This document shows positions 49,391 through 59,069 of a stretch of DNA of 64,000 nucleotides, piece after piece; position 1 is the stretch's first letter, and each line of letters starts with the position of its first letter. Both the position numbers and the translations under genes were made by a program. This stretch comes from Dysgonomonas sp. ZJ279 (GTDB lineage Bacteria > Bacteroidota > Bacteroidia > Bacteroidales > Dysgonomonadaceae), in NCBI RefSeq assembly GCF_011039205.1, contig NZ_JAAKEL010000009.1:48808-112807 (forward strand), written 5' to 3'. Below the pieces are notes generated by a model that searched no databases, was not told the DNA's origin, and saw only the letters and a program-made list of their open reading frames with translations.

Positions 49391-49765
49391 ATGAACCTAT
49401 CGGGATTTTATACAATTCTTTTACTCATTGTTTCAAATGTTTTTATGACTTTTGCCTGGTATGGGCATCTCAAGTTAAGGGAGTATTCGTGGTTCGCCGC
49501 ATTGCCATTGTTTGGTGTGATTGCTATAAGTTGGGGAATTGCTTTCTTTGAATACTGTTTTCAAGTTCCCGCTAATAGGTTGGGTTTTCAAGGTAATGGA
49601 GGACCGTTTTCATTGATGCAATTGAAGATTATCCAAGAGGTAATTACCCTTGTCGTTTTTGTGCTTTTCAGCACATTGGCGTTCAAAACGGAAACGCTTA
49701 AGTGGAATCACTTATTGGCTTTCTTTTTCCTTATCGCAGCCGTTTATCTTGTATTTAAGAAGTAA
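49391..49765 (+). CDS. DMT-family protein (DUF486)
   Basis: A 124-residue inner-membrane protein with four helices. DUF486 signatures are FYTILLLIVSNVFMTFAWYGHLK, WGIAFFEYCFQVPANRLG and FSLMQLKIIQEVITLVVF. Members resemble half-size drug/metabolite transporters; the substrate is unknown. It starts about 80 bases beyond the IS right end and converges with the next gene. Confidence 0.92.
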   Translation: MNLSGFYTILLLIVSNVFMTFAWYGHLKLREYSWFAALPLFGVIAISWGIAFFEYCFQVPANRLGFQGNGGPFSLMQLKIIQEVITLVVFVLFSTLAFKTETLKWNHLLAFFFLIAAVYLVFKK

Positions 49766-49773
49766 GTAAAGAA

Positions 49774-50190
49774 TTATTTACCTGACGATCCAAAGAATTT
49801 TGTGTGCTTAGGGCGCGGTACTTTTTTCCAATCGATATTACCATTATCGTCTTTATGAATCTCCATTATTGATGGGAAAGTAGCAACATATATTATCTTT
49901 ATAGAATCGCCTGCCATAACCTTTCCAACCTCATTTTTTACCTGATCTTCAATTGTTTCGTCTTTTGTCTGAAAGACAATATCAATATATTTTTTTGTGA
50001 CTTTGCTACCTCTGGGTCGTCCTCCCGAATAATGAGTTTCGCTATGCGTTCCGGTTACTTTTGCCCAAGTTATAACCCCATCTTTGTCTAATAGTGCTTC
50101 TCGCCCTGCCATGATACCGATAAAAGCAGCGCAACAGATAACGAATGATAATAAATACCATTTTATAGATGATTTTACGGCATTTTTCAT
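49774..50190 (-). CDS. DUF3592-like membrane-anchored protein
   Basis: A 138-residue protein with one N-terminal membrane helix (WYLLSFVICCAAFIGIMAG), then a beta-rich domain with the pattern WAKVTGTHSETHYSGGRPRGSKVTKKYIDIVFQTKD and GDSIKIIYVATFPSIMEI. This recalls DUF3592-type extracytoplasmic domains, a weak match. It begins 10 bases after uvrA on the same strand, so it is probably co-transcribed with it. No function known. Confidence 0.65.
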   Translation of the reverse strand: MKNAVKSSIKWYLLSFVICCAAFIGIMAGREALLDKDGVITWAKVTGTHSETHYSGGRPRGSKVTKKYIDIVFQTKDETIEDQVKNEVGKVMAGDSIKIIYVATFPSIMEIHKDDNGNIDWKKVPRPKHTKFFGSSGK

Positions 50191-50200
50191 CGCTCTGAAA

Positions 50201-52987
50201 TTACAATTTATCTTTCAGATAAAATCCTGTGTGAGACTTTTTGCATTTTACTATCTGCTCGGGAGTACCTTCGCATACAACATAGCCACCTTCTTTACCA
50301 CCCTCAGGGCCTATATCGATTATATGGTCTGCACATTTGATAACGTCCATATTGTGTTCGATAATGATGATAGTATGCCCTCTTTTGATCAAAGAGTCGA
50401 AAACCTTGAGCAGAGTTTTGATGTCGTGGAAATGCAAGCCGGTTGTAGGCTCATCAAAAATAAAGAGTGTAGGGTCTGATTTTTCATCAACCAAATGGAA
50501 GGCCAATTTGACCCGTTGGTTTTCACCACCCGATAAAGATGATGATGATTGCCCGAGTTTTACGTAGCCCAATCCTACATCTTGTAATGATTTTAATCGT
50601 TTTACTATTTTCTTTTCGGTACTACCTTTTCCTTCTCCGAAGAAGTCGATAGCTTCATCGATAGTCATATCTAAAACATCATAGATGTTTTTATCACGAT
50701 ACAACACATCAAGTATATCTTGCTTGAACCGCTTGCCACTACATGTTTCGCAAACAAGTGAAACATCGGCCATAAACTGCATTTCTACCAGAATCTTACC
50801 TTCTCCTGCACAATCTTCACATCGCCCACCCTCTACATTGAAAGAGAAAAAAGCGGGAGTAAAATGCATTTGTTTCGCTAGAGGTTGATCGGCAAACAGT
50901 TTGCGGATTTCATCGTAAGCTTTTATATAAGTTACAGGATTGGAGCGGGACGAGCGTCCGATTGCATTCTGATCGATCATTTCTACAACCTTGATCAATT
51001 TCAGATCTCCTTCTAATCCATTATATTGAACGATCTGGTCGCCCTTCTCATTATAATAACGGTTGAGAGCAGTGTAAAGTACATCGCAAACCAATGATGA
51101 TTTTCCCGAACCGCTAACGCCTGTTACTACAGTCATTACATTGAGAGGGAATTTTACATCGATGTTTTTCAGATTATTTTGTCTGGCTCCTTTTATCTCC
51201 AGATAGTTATTCCATTTACGCCGCTTTTGAGGTATTTCTATCTTTTCCTCTCCATTCAGATAGCGGACAGTATAGCTTTCGGTTTGTTTTTCGAGCCCTG
51301 CAACATCTCCCTGATAAACAACTTCACCACCTAATCGTCCTGCTTTAGGTCCAATATCTATTATATAGTCGGCTGCACGGATAATTTCTTCGTCATGCTC
51401 TACCACTACAACAGTGTTGCCTATAGATCGTAAATCTCTTAGAACATCAATCAGTAGGTTTGTGTCGCGCGAGTGAAGACCGATACTCGGCTCGTCGAGT
51501 ATATATAGAGAACCAATCAGACTGCTGCCCAAAGATGTTGCTAGATTGATGCGCTGGCTTTCTCCTCCGGATAGAGAGTTGGATAATCTATTGAGCGTTA
51601 AATAACCTAACCCGACACTTGTTATATAATGAATACGGCTTGTTATGTCGACTAATAGACGCTTTGCGATTGCTGCGTCTGTTTCATCTAAAACCAGCTG
51701 ATCGAAGAATATTTTCATTTCAGAAACAGGCATCAGTACTATGTCCGAAATTGTTTTTCCTCCAACTTTTACATATAGTGCCTGCGGTTTAAGCCGTGCA
51801 CCCTTACAGGCCGGACAGGTTGTCTTTCCGCGATAGCGGGCTAACATGACACGGTATTGGATTTTGTATTGATTCTCTTCTACCATTTTGAAGAAATCAT
51901 CAATACCATGTAATCCTTCAGCTCCATGCCAAAGCAAATCGTGTTCTTTATCTGTTAATTCGAAATAAGGACGGTGAATAGGGAAGTTATATTTGTCTGC
52001 CGACAGAATGAACTGATTTTTCCATTCGCTCATCTTTTCTCCCTTCCAGCATACTACTGCATCTTCGTAAACCGAATGGCTCTTGTTGGGAATAACTAAA
52101 TCTTCATCAATACCCATTACTTTGCCGAATCCCTCGCATACGGGACACGCTCCGGTGGGGCTATTGAAACTGAACATCATATCGTTAGGCTCTTCAAATT
52201 GAATGCCATCTGCTTCGAAGCGTTTCGAAAAGCCAATTGTTTCTACACCTTTTTCGGCATAGAAGCGGATGATACAATCACCTTCTCCTTCGAAGAAGGC
52301 TGTTTCTATCGATTCAGAGAAACGGCTTATATTTGCATTGTCGCTGTCGCATGTCAAACGATCGATCAAGAGAAACATATTGTCCAGATCATACACTTTA
52401 TCCGATGCAATAATATCTTCTATTTGTTCTAGCCGTCCGTCTACTTCTACACGTGAGAAACCTTCTTTGCCAAGGATATCTAATTGTTGATTGATAGTAC
52501 GATTATCGCGTAATATTATCTTAGTTAAGATGATTAAACGCGTATCGGTCGGATAAGTCAGCATCTTATTCACGATATCGCTTACCTGATGTTTCTTAAC
52601 CTCTTCACCCGAAACCGGTGAAATAGTTTTGCCAATACGAGCAAACAAGAGTCGCAGGTATTCATAAATTTCAGTCGAGGTTCCTACTGTCGACCGTGGG
52701 TTACGTGATGTTACACGCTGTTCGATAGCAATAGCAGGCGGGATGCCTTTTATGTAATCGCACTCCGGCTTATTCATTCGTCCGAGGAACTGACGAGCAT
52801 ATGCAGAAAGACTTTCTACATAACGACGCTGACCCTCGGCATAGAGAGTGTCGAATGCCAATGACGATTTACCGGAACCAGATAGACCGGTAATTACAAC
52901 AAACTTATTTCGTGGGATTTCTACATCAATATCTTTCAGATTATTGACACGTGCCCCTTTGATTAATATGCTTTTCTCTTCTGACAT
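50201..52987 (-). CDS. uvrA: Excinuclease ABC subunit A
   Basis: A 928-residue DNA-damage recognition ATPase of nucleotide excision repair. Two ABC ATPase modules are visible, with Walker A motifs GLSGSGKSS and GVSGSGKSS, signatures SGGESQRINLA and SGGENQRVKLA, and Walker B segments ILDEPSIGLHSRD and IFDEPTTGLHFHD. Zinc-finger CxxC pairs are present (CPVC, CPAC, CEDC, CETC). The start MSEEKSILIKGA at 52987 is the family start; the frame runs 24 bases further. A minus-strand -7 box, TATTTTTG, lies at 53009-53016, inside that upstream extension region, supporting this start. Confidence 0.98.
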   Translation of the reverse strand: MSEEKSILIKGARVNNLKDIDVEIPRNKFVVITGLSGSGKSSLAFDTLYAEGQRRYVESLSAYARQFLGRMNKPECDYIKGIPPAIAIEQRVTSRNPRSTVGTSTEIYEYLRLLFARIGKTISPVSGEEVKKHQVSDIVNKMLTYPTDTRLIILTKIILRDNRTINQQLDILGKEGFSRVEVDGRLEQIEDIIASDKVYDLDNMFLLIDRLTCDSDNANISRFSESIETAFFEGEGDCIIRFYAEKGVETIGFSKRFEADGIQFEEPNDMMFSFNSPTGACPVCEGFGKVMGIDEDLVIPNKSHSVYEDAVVCWKGEKMSEWKNQFILSADKYNFPIHRPYFELTDKEHDLLWHGAEGLHGIDDFFKMVEENQYKIQYRVMLARYRGKTTCPACKGARLKPQALYVKVGGKTISDIVLMPVSEMKIFFDQLVLDETDAAIAKRLLVDITSRIHYITSVGLGYLTLNRLSNSLSGGESQRINLATSLGSSLIGSLYILDEPSIGLHSRDTNLLIDVLRDLRSIGNTVVVVEHDEEIIRAADYIIDIGPKAGRLGGEVVYQGDVAGLEKQTESYTVRYLNGEEKIEIPQKRRKWNNYLEIKGARQNNLKNIDVKFPLNVMTVVTGVSGSGKSSLVCDVLYTALNRYYNEKGDQIVQYNGLEGDLKLIKVVEMIDQNAIGRSSRSNPVTYIKAYDEIRKLFADQPLAKQMHFTPAFFSFNVEGGRCEDCAGEGKILVEMQFMADVSLVCETCSGKRFKQDILDVLYRDKNIYDVLDMTIDEAIDFFGEGKGSTEKKIVKRLKSLQDVGLGYVKLGQSSSSLSGGENQRVKLAFHLVDEKSDPTLFIFDEPTTGLHFHDIKTLLKVFDSLIKRGHTIIIIEHNMDVIKCADHIIDIGPEGGKEGGYVVCEGTPEQIVKCKKSHTGFYLKDKL

Positions 52988-53008
52988 GTTTTTTCTTAAA
53001 AAGGGATA

Positions 53009-53016
53009 CAAAAATA
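53009..53016 (-). promoter_or_regulatory. Candidate -7 box for uvrA
   Basis: TATTTTTG on the minus strand, 22 bases before the ATG at 52987, matching TAnnTTTG. Confidence 0.45.
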
Positions 53017-53073
53017 GGCAAAAAACAAGGAATTATCAGTACAAATTGGTTAAAGAATAACAAAACAAAATCT

Positions 53074-53081
53074 TATATTTG
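53074..53081 (+). promoter_or_regulatory. Candidate -7 box for the GH2 beta-mannosidase-like gene
   Basis: TATATTTG matches TAnnTTTG, 34 bases before the ATG at 53116. The nearest TTG is 25 bases upstream, longer than usual. Confidence 0.5.
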
Positions 53082-53115
53082 TACATACATTCATCAGATA
53101 ACAATTGCCTAAGCT

Positions 53116-55758
53116 ATGAAAAAACTAATTACCACTGTATTAATGCTATTATGTGTAGGCGTGTCTGCAATTTTAGCACAAGACAAGTATGAACTTGACA
53201 ACGGATGGAAATGTTTGCCATCTCAAAAAACGAAAGATGCAGGAGAGACAATCTCAAAACAATCTTACTCTTTATCTAAATGGCAACCAGCCGTAGTTCC
53301 CGGGACTGTTTTAACAACTCAGCTTGCAAATAAAGAAGTACCAGATCCATTCTACGGAATGAATAATGAGCGTATCCCGGATATTTATAATACAGGAAGG
53401 GAATATTATACCTATTGGTTTGTAAAAGATTTCAAAGAAAGTGTACCTCAAAACGATGATCGTGTATGGCTTACTTTCAGAGGAATAAACTATAGCTGCG
53501 ATATTTTTATAAATGGTAAGAAAATAAATTCAGAACCTTACGAGGGTATGTTTCTTCGAAAGACATTCGATATTAGTCCATATTTGGCAAAAGACGGGAA
53601 TAACCGTCTAGCAGTAATTGTATATCCTCCTGATCCTGTAGGGAATCCGAATGGAGGGCAAGGAGGCGACGGCACTATTGCCAAAGGTGTTGCGCATCAG
53701 TATGTAGCGGGCTGGGATTGGATACAGCCAATAAGAGACAGGAATACCGGTATTTGGGATAAAGTATTTATAGAAAAAACCGGAAGTGTTAATCTGAAAA
53801 ATCCGCATATTGTAACACTTGTTCCCGGCAAGCGCAAAGTTGAGGGCAAACAAGCTCCGGCTAAAATAAAAGTAACTACTGAGTTGGAGAATGCAAGTAA
53901 TAAAAGTGTGCAAGGTAAACTGCAATATAGCCTGAATGGTCAAACAATATCGCAGGATGTAACGTTAGCTGCTAATTCGACGAAAGAAATTGCTTTGCCT
54001 GACTATATAATGGAAAATCCTAGGTTGTGGTGGCCTGTCGGATACGGTGATCAAAATCTGTACAATATTAAAATTGAGTTTATTGCAAATGGTAAAACCT
54101 CAGATGCCGAAAGTGTTACTTTTGGTGTTAGAGAAATGCAGCAAGAGTGGAATATTACCACCCGAAGCATGCAGGTAGCTATTAACGGACAAAAAATATT
54201 TATAAAAGGCGGTAACTGGATTATTTCGGATGCAATGTTGCGTTTCTCAAAAGAGCGATATGACGCAGAAATACGATTTCATCGGGATATGAATCTCAAT
54301 CTTATCCGAATATGGGGAGGAGCTTTAGCCGAACGTCCCGAATTTTATGATGCGTGTGATAAGTATGGATTGCTTGTTATACAAGATTTTTGGATGTCGG
54401 GCGATTGTAATGGTCGCTGGGTAGATCCAATGAAACTTGAAGATCAGTGGACACGACGCAAATATCCCGACAATCATTCTTTATTCTTGGAATCGGCTGC
54501 GGATATGATAAAAATGATACGTAATCATGCTTCGTTGGCTATATGGTGTGGCGGAAATGAAATTACTCCACCGGATGATATACTTGTATCTCTTCGTGAT
54601 TCTATACTGCCCGAACTGGATGGTACGCGATGGTTTATAGACTATTCCAATTCAGACGAGATGTCTTTCAATTCTATCGGTGGTAATGGCGACGGTCCTT
54701 ACGGCATTCAAGATATAAGAACATTCTGGGGAGATCGCACATTTCCGTTCAATTCGGAAGTAGGATCGGTAGGGGTAGGTGACTATGAATCTTTGCTTCG
54801 ATTTATTCCAACTGAAAATCTTATAGCTCCTGAGTATAATCCGGCAGCGACACCTCGACATAAAGTCGATTCTGTGTGGCAATATCACAAATATATAGGC
54901 TACGACCAATATGTTGAGCCATATGGAGAAGCTAAAGATGCGAAAGATTTTGCTATGAAAGCGCAGTTGTTAAACTACGATCAGTATCGGGCATTGATGG
55001 AAGGATTCAGTTCGCATATGTGGACTTGGTATACCGGAAGTATTATCTGGAAAACGCAAAATCCGTGGACTGCTATGCGTGGGCAAATGTATGATTACTA
55101 TCTCGATCCTAATGCTTGTCTGTATGGGCTGCGTTCGGGTAGTGAACCATTGCATATCATGTACAATCCGGTGGATAGTATGGTGATGGTTGTAAATAAT
55201 GGTTTTGAGAATGTGAATAATGTAATGGCCGTTGTGAAAACTCATACTATGGCAGGAGAGGAAAAAGTTATTTCTCGCGAAATTATGTATATGAATGCGT
55301 CTTCTGCTAAGCCGCTTTCGTCTCTCAAGAGATTAATCCCTCGATTGTGTAATGAAGATGGTGGGTTTATAACGTTACAGTTGGTTAATGCTAATGGTAC
55401 TATATTAAGTGAAAATTTCTATTGGTTACCAAATGCAAAGGGTATTTACAGCGGTTTGCAAAAAATGAGAGCTACAGATGTCGAAATCTCTGCCCGTAGA
55501 ATAAATGATAGTAAAGTAGAAGTGAGTGTGTCTAATAAAGCAGGTAATACAATTGCTTTCTTTAATCGTATTTCATTAGTCGATAGTAAAACGAAAGAGC
55601 GGATACTTCCTGCATTCTATTCGGATAATTATATTTCGGTTACTCCCGACAATAAAAAAACCGTAATAGTAGAATATAATCCGAAAACATCGGATGCATC
55701 GCTCGAAATTATGATTGAGGGCTGGAATGTGAAGCAGAAATCGGTAAGTATAAAATGA
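53116..55758 (+). CDS. Secreted GH2 enzyme of beta-mannosidase / exo-beta-glucosaminidase type
   Basis: An 880-residue enzyme with a signal peptide (about 1-21, ending AILAQ). Sugar-binding jelly roll (WLTFRGINYSCDIFINGKKI), Ig-like domain, TIM barrel, then two C-terminal beta domains. The acid/base is Glu482 in AIWCGGNEI and the likely nucleophile Glu548 in FNSEVGS. The order and the GGNE motif place it with mannosylglycoprotein endo-beta-mannosidases and exo-beta-D-glucosaminidases rather than LacZ. Substrate could be N-glycan mannose or chitosan-type glucosamine. It is monocistronic, with no SusC/D neighbours. Confidence 0.87.
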   Translation: MKKLITTVLMLLCVGVSAILAQDKYELDNGWKCLPSQKTKDAGETISKQSYSLSKWQPAVVPGTVLTTQLANKEVPDPFYGMNNERIPDIYNTGREYYTYWFVKDFKESVPQNDDRVWLTFRGINYSCDIFINGKKINSEPYEGMFLRKTFDISPYLAKDGNNRLAVIVYPPDPVGNPNGGQGGDGTIAKGVAHQYVAGWDWIQPIRDRNTGIWDKVFIEKTGSVNLKNPHIVTLVPGKRKVEGKQAPAKIKVTTELENASNKSVQGKLQYSLNGQTISQDVTLAANSTKEIALPDYIMENPRLWWPVGYGDQNLYNIKIEFIANGKTSDAESVTFGVREMQQEWNITTRSMQVAINGQKIFIKGGNWIISDAMLRFSKERYDAEIRFHRDMNLNLIRIWGGALAERPEFYDACDKYGLLVIQDFWMSGDCNGRWVDPMKLEDQWTRRKYPDNHSLFLESAADMIKMIRNHASLAIWCGGNEITPPDDILVSLRDSILPELDGTRWFIDYSNSDEMSFNSIGGNGDGPYGIQDIRTFWGDRTFPFNSEVGSVGVGDYESLLRFIPTENLIAPEYNPAATPRHKVDSVWQYHKYIGYDQYVEPYGEAKDAKDFAMKAQLLNYDQYRALMEGFSSHMWTWYTGSIIWKTQNPWTAMRGQMYDYYLDPNACLYGLRSGSEPLHIMYNPVDSMVMVVNNGFENVNNVMAVVKTHTMAGEEKVISREIMYMNASSAKPLSSLKRLIPRLCNEDGGFITLQLVNANGTILSENFYWLPNAKGIYSGLQKMRATDVEISARRINDSKVEVSVSNKAGNTIAFFNRISLVDSKTKERILPAFYSDNYISVTPDNKKTVIVEYNPKTSDASLEIMIEGWNVKQKSVSIK

Positions 55759-55765
55759 AAATTAA

Positions 55766-55799
55766 AAAGGCATCTCAATTATGGGATGCCTTTATTTTT
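55766..55799. terminator. Bidirectional terminator between the GH2 gene and the nuclease gene
   Basis: Nine-base-pair stem (AAAGGCATC at 55766-55774 with 55785-55793) and a 10-base loop. T runs lie on both sides, between convergent genes. Confidence 0.85.
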
Positions 55800-55814
55800 T
55801 ACATTACAATTATA

Positions 55815-56402
55815 TTATTCGTCTCCTTTTTTCTTTTCCAGTTCGTCCCTCAGGATTGAAGCTAATTCGTAATCCTCTCCATTTACAGCATCTTCGAGTA
55901 AAGACTCTAGCTCTTCTTCGTTCAAAAGCGAGTAATCAAGAGCTATATTATCTCTTTCATCATCACCGAAGTCATCAGATGCAGCATTGTCATCTAAGAT
56001 TACTGCTAGCTCCTTCATTATGGCTTCAGTTGTGAATATCGGTGATTTTGTTCTTAGTGCTATGCCAACAGCATCAGATGTGCGAGATTCAATTGTAATG
56101 GTTTCTTCACCTTGCTTCAACAATAATTGGGAAAAGAAAACACCGTTTTCATATTTATATATATCAACCTCTAACAAAGTTATCTTAAAGCTCGACAATA
56201 ACATTTGAAAAAGATCGTGTGTTAACGGGCGTGGCGGAGCTGAGTTTTGCAGCTTGAAGGCTATCGACTGAGCCTCAGGTGTTCCTACAATAACCATCAG
56301 TCTACGTTGTCCGTCTTCTTCGGCCAGAACCAATCCATAGGTTCCGGTCTGAGTTTGGTTAAAGGAAAAACCTAATACAGAAAGTCTTACTTTGTCGTCC
56401 AT
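55815..56402 (-). CDS. Bifunctional nuclease family (DUF151) protein with UVR motif
   Basis: A 195-residue cytoplasmic protein. The bifunctional nuclease domain covers residues 1-130 (GLVLAEEDGQRRLMVIVGTPEAQSIAF, RPLTHDLFQMLL, then IESRTSDAVGIALRTKSPIFTTEAIM). An acidic linker leads to a C-terminal UVR-type helix pair (EEELESLLEDAVNGEDYELASILRDELEKKK), the UvrB/UvrC interaction motif. This layout is typical of the family in Bacteroidota. The nearby uvrA gene is suggestive of a repair link but is not in the same operon. Confidence 0.92.
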   Translation of the reverse strand: MDDKVRLSVLGFSFNQTQTGTYGLVLAEEDGQRRLMVIVGTPEAQSIAFKLQNSAPPRPLTHDLFQMLLSSFKITLLEVDIYKYENGVFFSQLLLKQGEETITIESRTSDAVGIALRTKSPIFTTEAIMKELAVILDDNAASDDFGDDERDNIALDYSLLNEEELESLLEDAVNGEDYELASILRDELEKKKGDE

Positions 56403-56549
56403 TACTAAGCATATTTACACAATACAAATTCTACACTATAAAATCAAAAGTAGCCAATTATTTTTTGTTTTTCATTGCCGAATCATTTTTTTTGATCTCC
56501 GGATATTTAATTTTTAATTCCAGACTCTTAAAGTATTCAGAATAAACTG

Positions 56550-56557
56550 TATCTTTG
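56550..56557 (+). promoter_or_regulatory. Candidate -7 box for the GT39-GtrA operon
   Basis: TATCTTTG, an exact TAnnTTTG match, 25 bases before the ATG at 56582. No clear -33 element. Confidence 0.5.
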
Positions 56558-56581
56558 GCAACTATTACTATAAAGTAAAAC

Positions 56582-58363
56582 ATGAAGAAAACTCATTTTC
56601 TCCAAACACTTTATCTCCAAAAGCCGCTAATATTAATTCTTTTAATAGCGGCACTATCGACTCTGCCTTGGTTGGGTTTGGGCGATTTCTACACAAAAGG
56701 TGAACCCCGTGAAGCTGCTTTAGCAATATCGATGATAGAAAAAGGTGAGTGGATTATTCCATCTAATTATGCCGATGAATTCGCTTATAAGCCCCCTTTG
56801 AATCATTGGTTGATATCGGGATTTTCGTTGGCTCTGAATGGTGGAGAAGTTACTCCTTTTACATCGCGACTACCATCTGCTTTAGCTTTTATAGCTATGA
56901 TAGGTGTTAGTTTTATGTTTTTTGCACGAAGACGTCCTATTCTTGAGTCCTTTATAGCCTGCCTTATTGTGATTACATGTTTTGAAATACATCGGGCTGC
57001 GATGACTACGCGGGTGGATATGTTATTGACGTTTTTTCTTGTAGCAGGTACTATTCAACTATATACATGGTCTGAAAAGCGGCGATTCGGACAGCTTGTT
57101 TCGGCATGGATATTATTAAGTATGGCTACACTAGTGAAAGGGCCTGTAGGGATAGTTCTTCCGTGTCTCGTTTTCGGTACATTATTATTGACACAGAAAG
57201 TCAATTTTTTCCGTGCGGTAGGGAAGTGTGTTATTGTTGCTCTTCCTGCGTTACTTATTCCGCTAGTTTGGTATTATGCTGCTTATCAAGTGCAAGGAGA
57301 TGCCTTTTTCGATAAAGTTTTCGCAGAGAACTTTGGTCGTTTCCTTCGTATGGATACTGAAACATTGGGTACTGACTATAATCTGGGAGTTGAAAATCCG
57401 TGGTATTATTATCCTTTTATCCTTTTAGCAGGTTTTTTACCGTGGACTATACTATTAGTGATATCCTTATTCTTCATCAAGTATACTAAACCGCAAGGAG
57501 GTTTCAAGGCTATTTGCATAAAGTGCTTTAATAAAATAATGGCAATGGATAAAGTCTTATTGTTCAGCTTTATTGCAATTGTTATTCCTCTCCTGTTCTT
57601 TACTATACCGGCATCTAAACGGAGCACATATATTATGTTGGTATATCCCTTCATCAGTATATTTATTGCTCGATTTTTCATATACCTTGCAGAAATGAAA
57701 CCTAAAGCGATACGCATTTCGACATTGATTCTTGTTGGAATCTGTGTGCTGATGGTTTTGGTGGTAGGTCTGGCCTATGCAGGCATAATTAATATTGAAG
57801 AAATTTCGCACAGTTTTTCTAAAAGAGAAAGAACTTTGCGTGATATAAAGATATTCTCAGACTTGTTCCAGAATCCCGGATGGATAGGTCTATTTGGTAT
57901 AACTATTCTTATTTTAGCAATAGGTAACAGCATATATTTATTAAAGAGAAAGATGAATGTAAAAGTTCTTATGGCTGGTTTTGGCGTTATGCTGGCTATA
58001 AATATATTTATGGATTCTTTCCTTTTGCCTACATTTAAAAATACGTATTCTCCCCGACATTTTGCCGAGTATATTTCGGACAAATATGAACTTAAGGATA
58101 ATACGTATGTAATGAATAATCTATTGGAATATAAGAATCTATATGGATTAAATTTTTACTTGGGAAATAATTTCAAAAATTTTGAAAAAGAACAACCTGA
58201 TAGTGGTTTCTTTATAATCATGATTGAATCTATTGATGATATAAAGGAAAAATATAAGGAAAAATATGAATTTATCCAGCTCGAATCGAGTGATAAATTC
58301 AATGAAAATAAAGATCATATGCTCTTATTCAAATTAAAGAGAAAGCAAATGCTTGCTAATTAA
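56582..58363 (+). CDS. GT39/ArnT-like membrane glycosyltransferase
   Basis: A 593-residue membrane enzyme with about 11-12 hydrophobic segments. The GT39/ArnT start motif GLGDFYTKGEPREAALAISMIEKGEWIIPSNYADEFAYKPPLNHW supplies the conserved acidic residues of the first periplasmic loop. Such enzymes move a sugar from undecaprenyl phosphate to lipid A or a protein. The C-terminal ~110 residues form a soluble periplasmic domain. The GtrA gene nine bases downstream could flip the lipid-linked sugar, so the two fit one envelope-modification step. The sugar and acceptor are unknown. Confidence 0.9.
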   Translation: MKKTHFLQTLYLQKPLILILLIAALSTLPWLGLGDFYTKGEPREAALAISMIEKGEWIIPSNYADEFAYKPPLNHWLISGFSLALNGGEVTPFTSRLPSALAFIAMIGVSFMFFARRRPILESFIACLIVITCFEIHRAAMTTRVDMLLTFFLVAGTIQLYTWSEKRRFGQLVSAWILLSMATLVKGPVGIVLPCLVFGTLLLTQKVNFFRAVGKCVIVALPALLIPLVWYYAAYQVQGDAFFDKVFAENFGRFLRMDTETLGTDYNLGVENPWYYYPFILLAGFLPWTILLVISLFFIKYTKPQGGFKAICIKCFNKIMAMDKVLLFSFIAIVIPLLFFTIPASKRSTYIMLVYPFISIFIARFFIYLAEMKPKAIRISTLILVGICVLMVLVVGLAYAGIINIEEISHSFSKRERTLRDIKIFSDLFQNPGWIGLFGITILILAIGNSIYLLKRKMNVKVLMAGFGVMLAINIFMDSFLLPTFKNTYSPRHFAEYISDKYELKDNTYVMNNLLEYKNLYGLNFYLGNNFKNFEKEQPDSGFFIIMIESIDDIKEKYKEKYEFIQLESSDKFNENKDHMLLFKLKRKQMLAN

Positions 58364-58372
58364 AGCTAACAA

Positions 58373-58867
58373 ATGAAGAACCTTTTCGATAAACTGATTA
58401 AGAACAAACTCACACAACAGAAGTCATTCCGCCAATTGATAAAATACGGTATGGTTGGGGTTGTAGGTCTTATTATAGATATGAGTATTTATTACCTGTT
58501 AGTAAATAAATTTGCCGTACATTATGCTTTTTCACCACATATAAGTAATTTGTTGGGAGGGAATATGTCGGTACTTATGCTCAATATTCTCATATCTAAT
58601 ATTATTAGTCAGACTCTGGCTGTTATTAACAACTTCGTGCTGAATAGCTATTTTACATTTAAAGTAACGGATAATAAGATAAAAAGATTTTTCTCATTTG
58701 TTGGTATTGCCTGTATTGGCATGGTTGTTAGCTCTGTACTCCTAACCCTTTTTATAGGAGTGATTGGACTAAATAATATGGTGGCAAAAGTTTTTGCTGT
58801 ACTAATAGTTGCGATGATGCAGTTTGTTATAAATAAATTATTTACATTTAGAGAAAAAAAAGAATAG
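58373..58867 (+). CDS. GtrA-family membrane protein
   Basis: A 164-residue protein with four membrane helices and a basic N-terminus. GtrA features: FRQLIKYGMVGVVGLIIDMSIYYLLV at the start, LAVINNFVLNSYFTFK in the middle and QFVINKLFTFREKK at the end. GtrA proteins are thought to move undecaprenyl-phosphate sugars across the inner membrane. It is nine bases after the GT39 gene. Confidence 0.93.
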   Translation: MKNLFDKLIKNKLTQQKSFRQLIKYGMVGVVGLIIDMSIYYLLVNKFAVHYAFSPHISNLLGGNMSVLMLNILISNIISQTLAVINNFVLNSYFTFKVTDNKIKRFFSFVGIACIGMVVSSVLLTLFIGVIGLNNMVAKVFAVLIVAMMQFVINKLFTFREKKE

Positions 58868-59069
58868 ATTCTCTAGCAATGAGTTAGAGGAGAAAATAAC
58901 AAAGCGTATATTAAACACATTTAAATGCAATTTGAAGAACTTTATTTGTATTTGATTGTTTATTTTATATTAAAAAAACCGACAGGCTCTACAATATTTC
59001 CTACACATTAAGATAAGAGATATCTCCAAGCCTTACCTAGTAACATTATTTATTAAAGGATTATAACTT

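Noticed and set aside
58868..59069. Possible RNA gene or small gene in the gap after gtrA
   Set aside because: AT-rich with no hairpin, reading frame or promoter pair that I could support.
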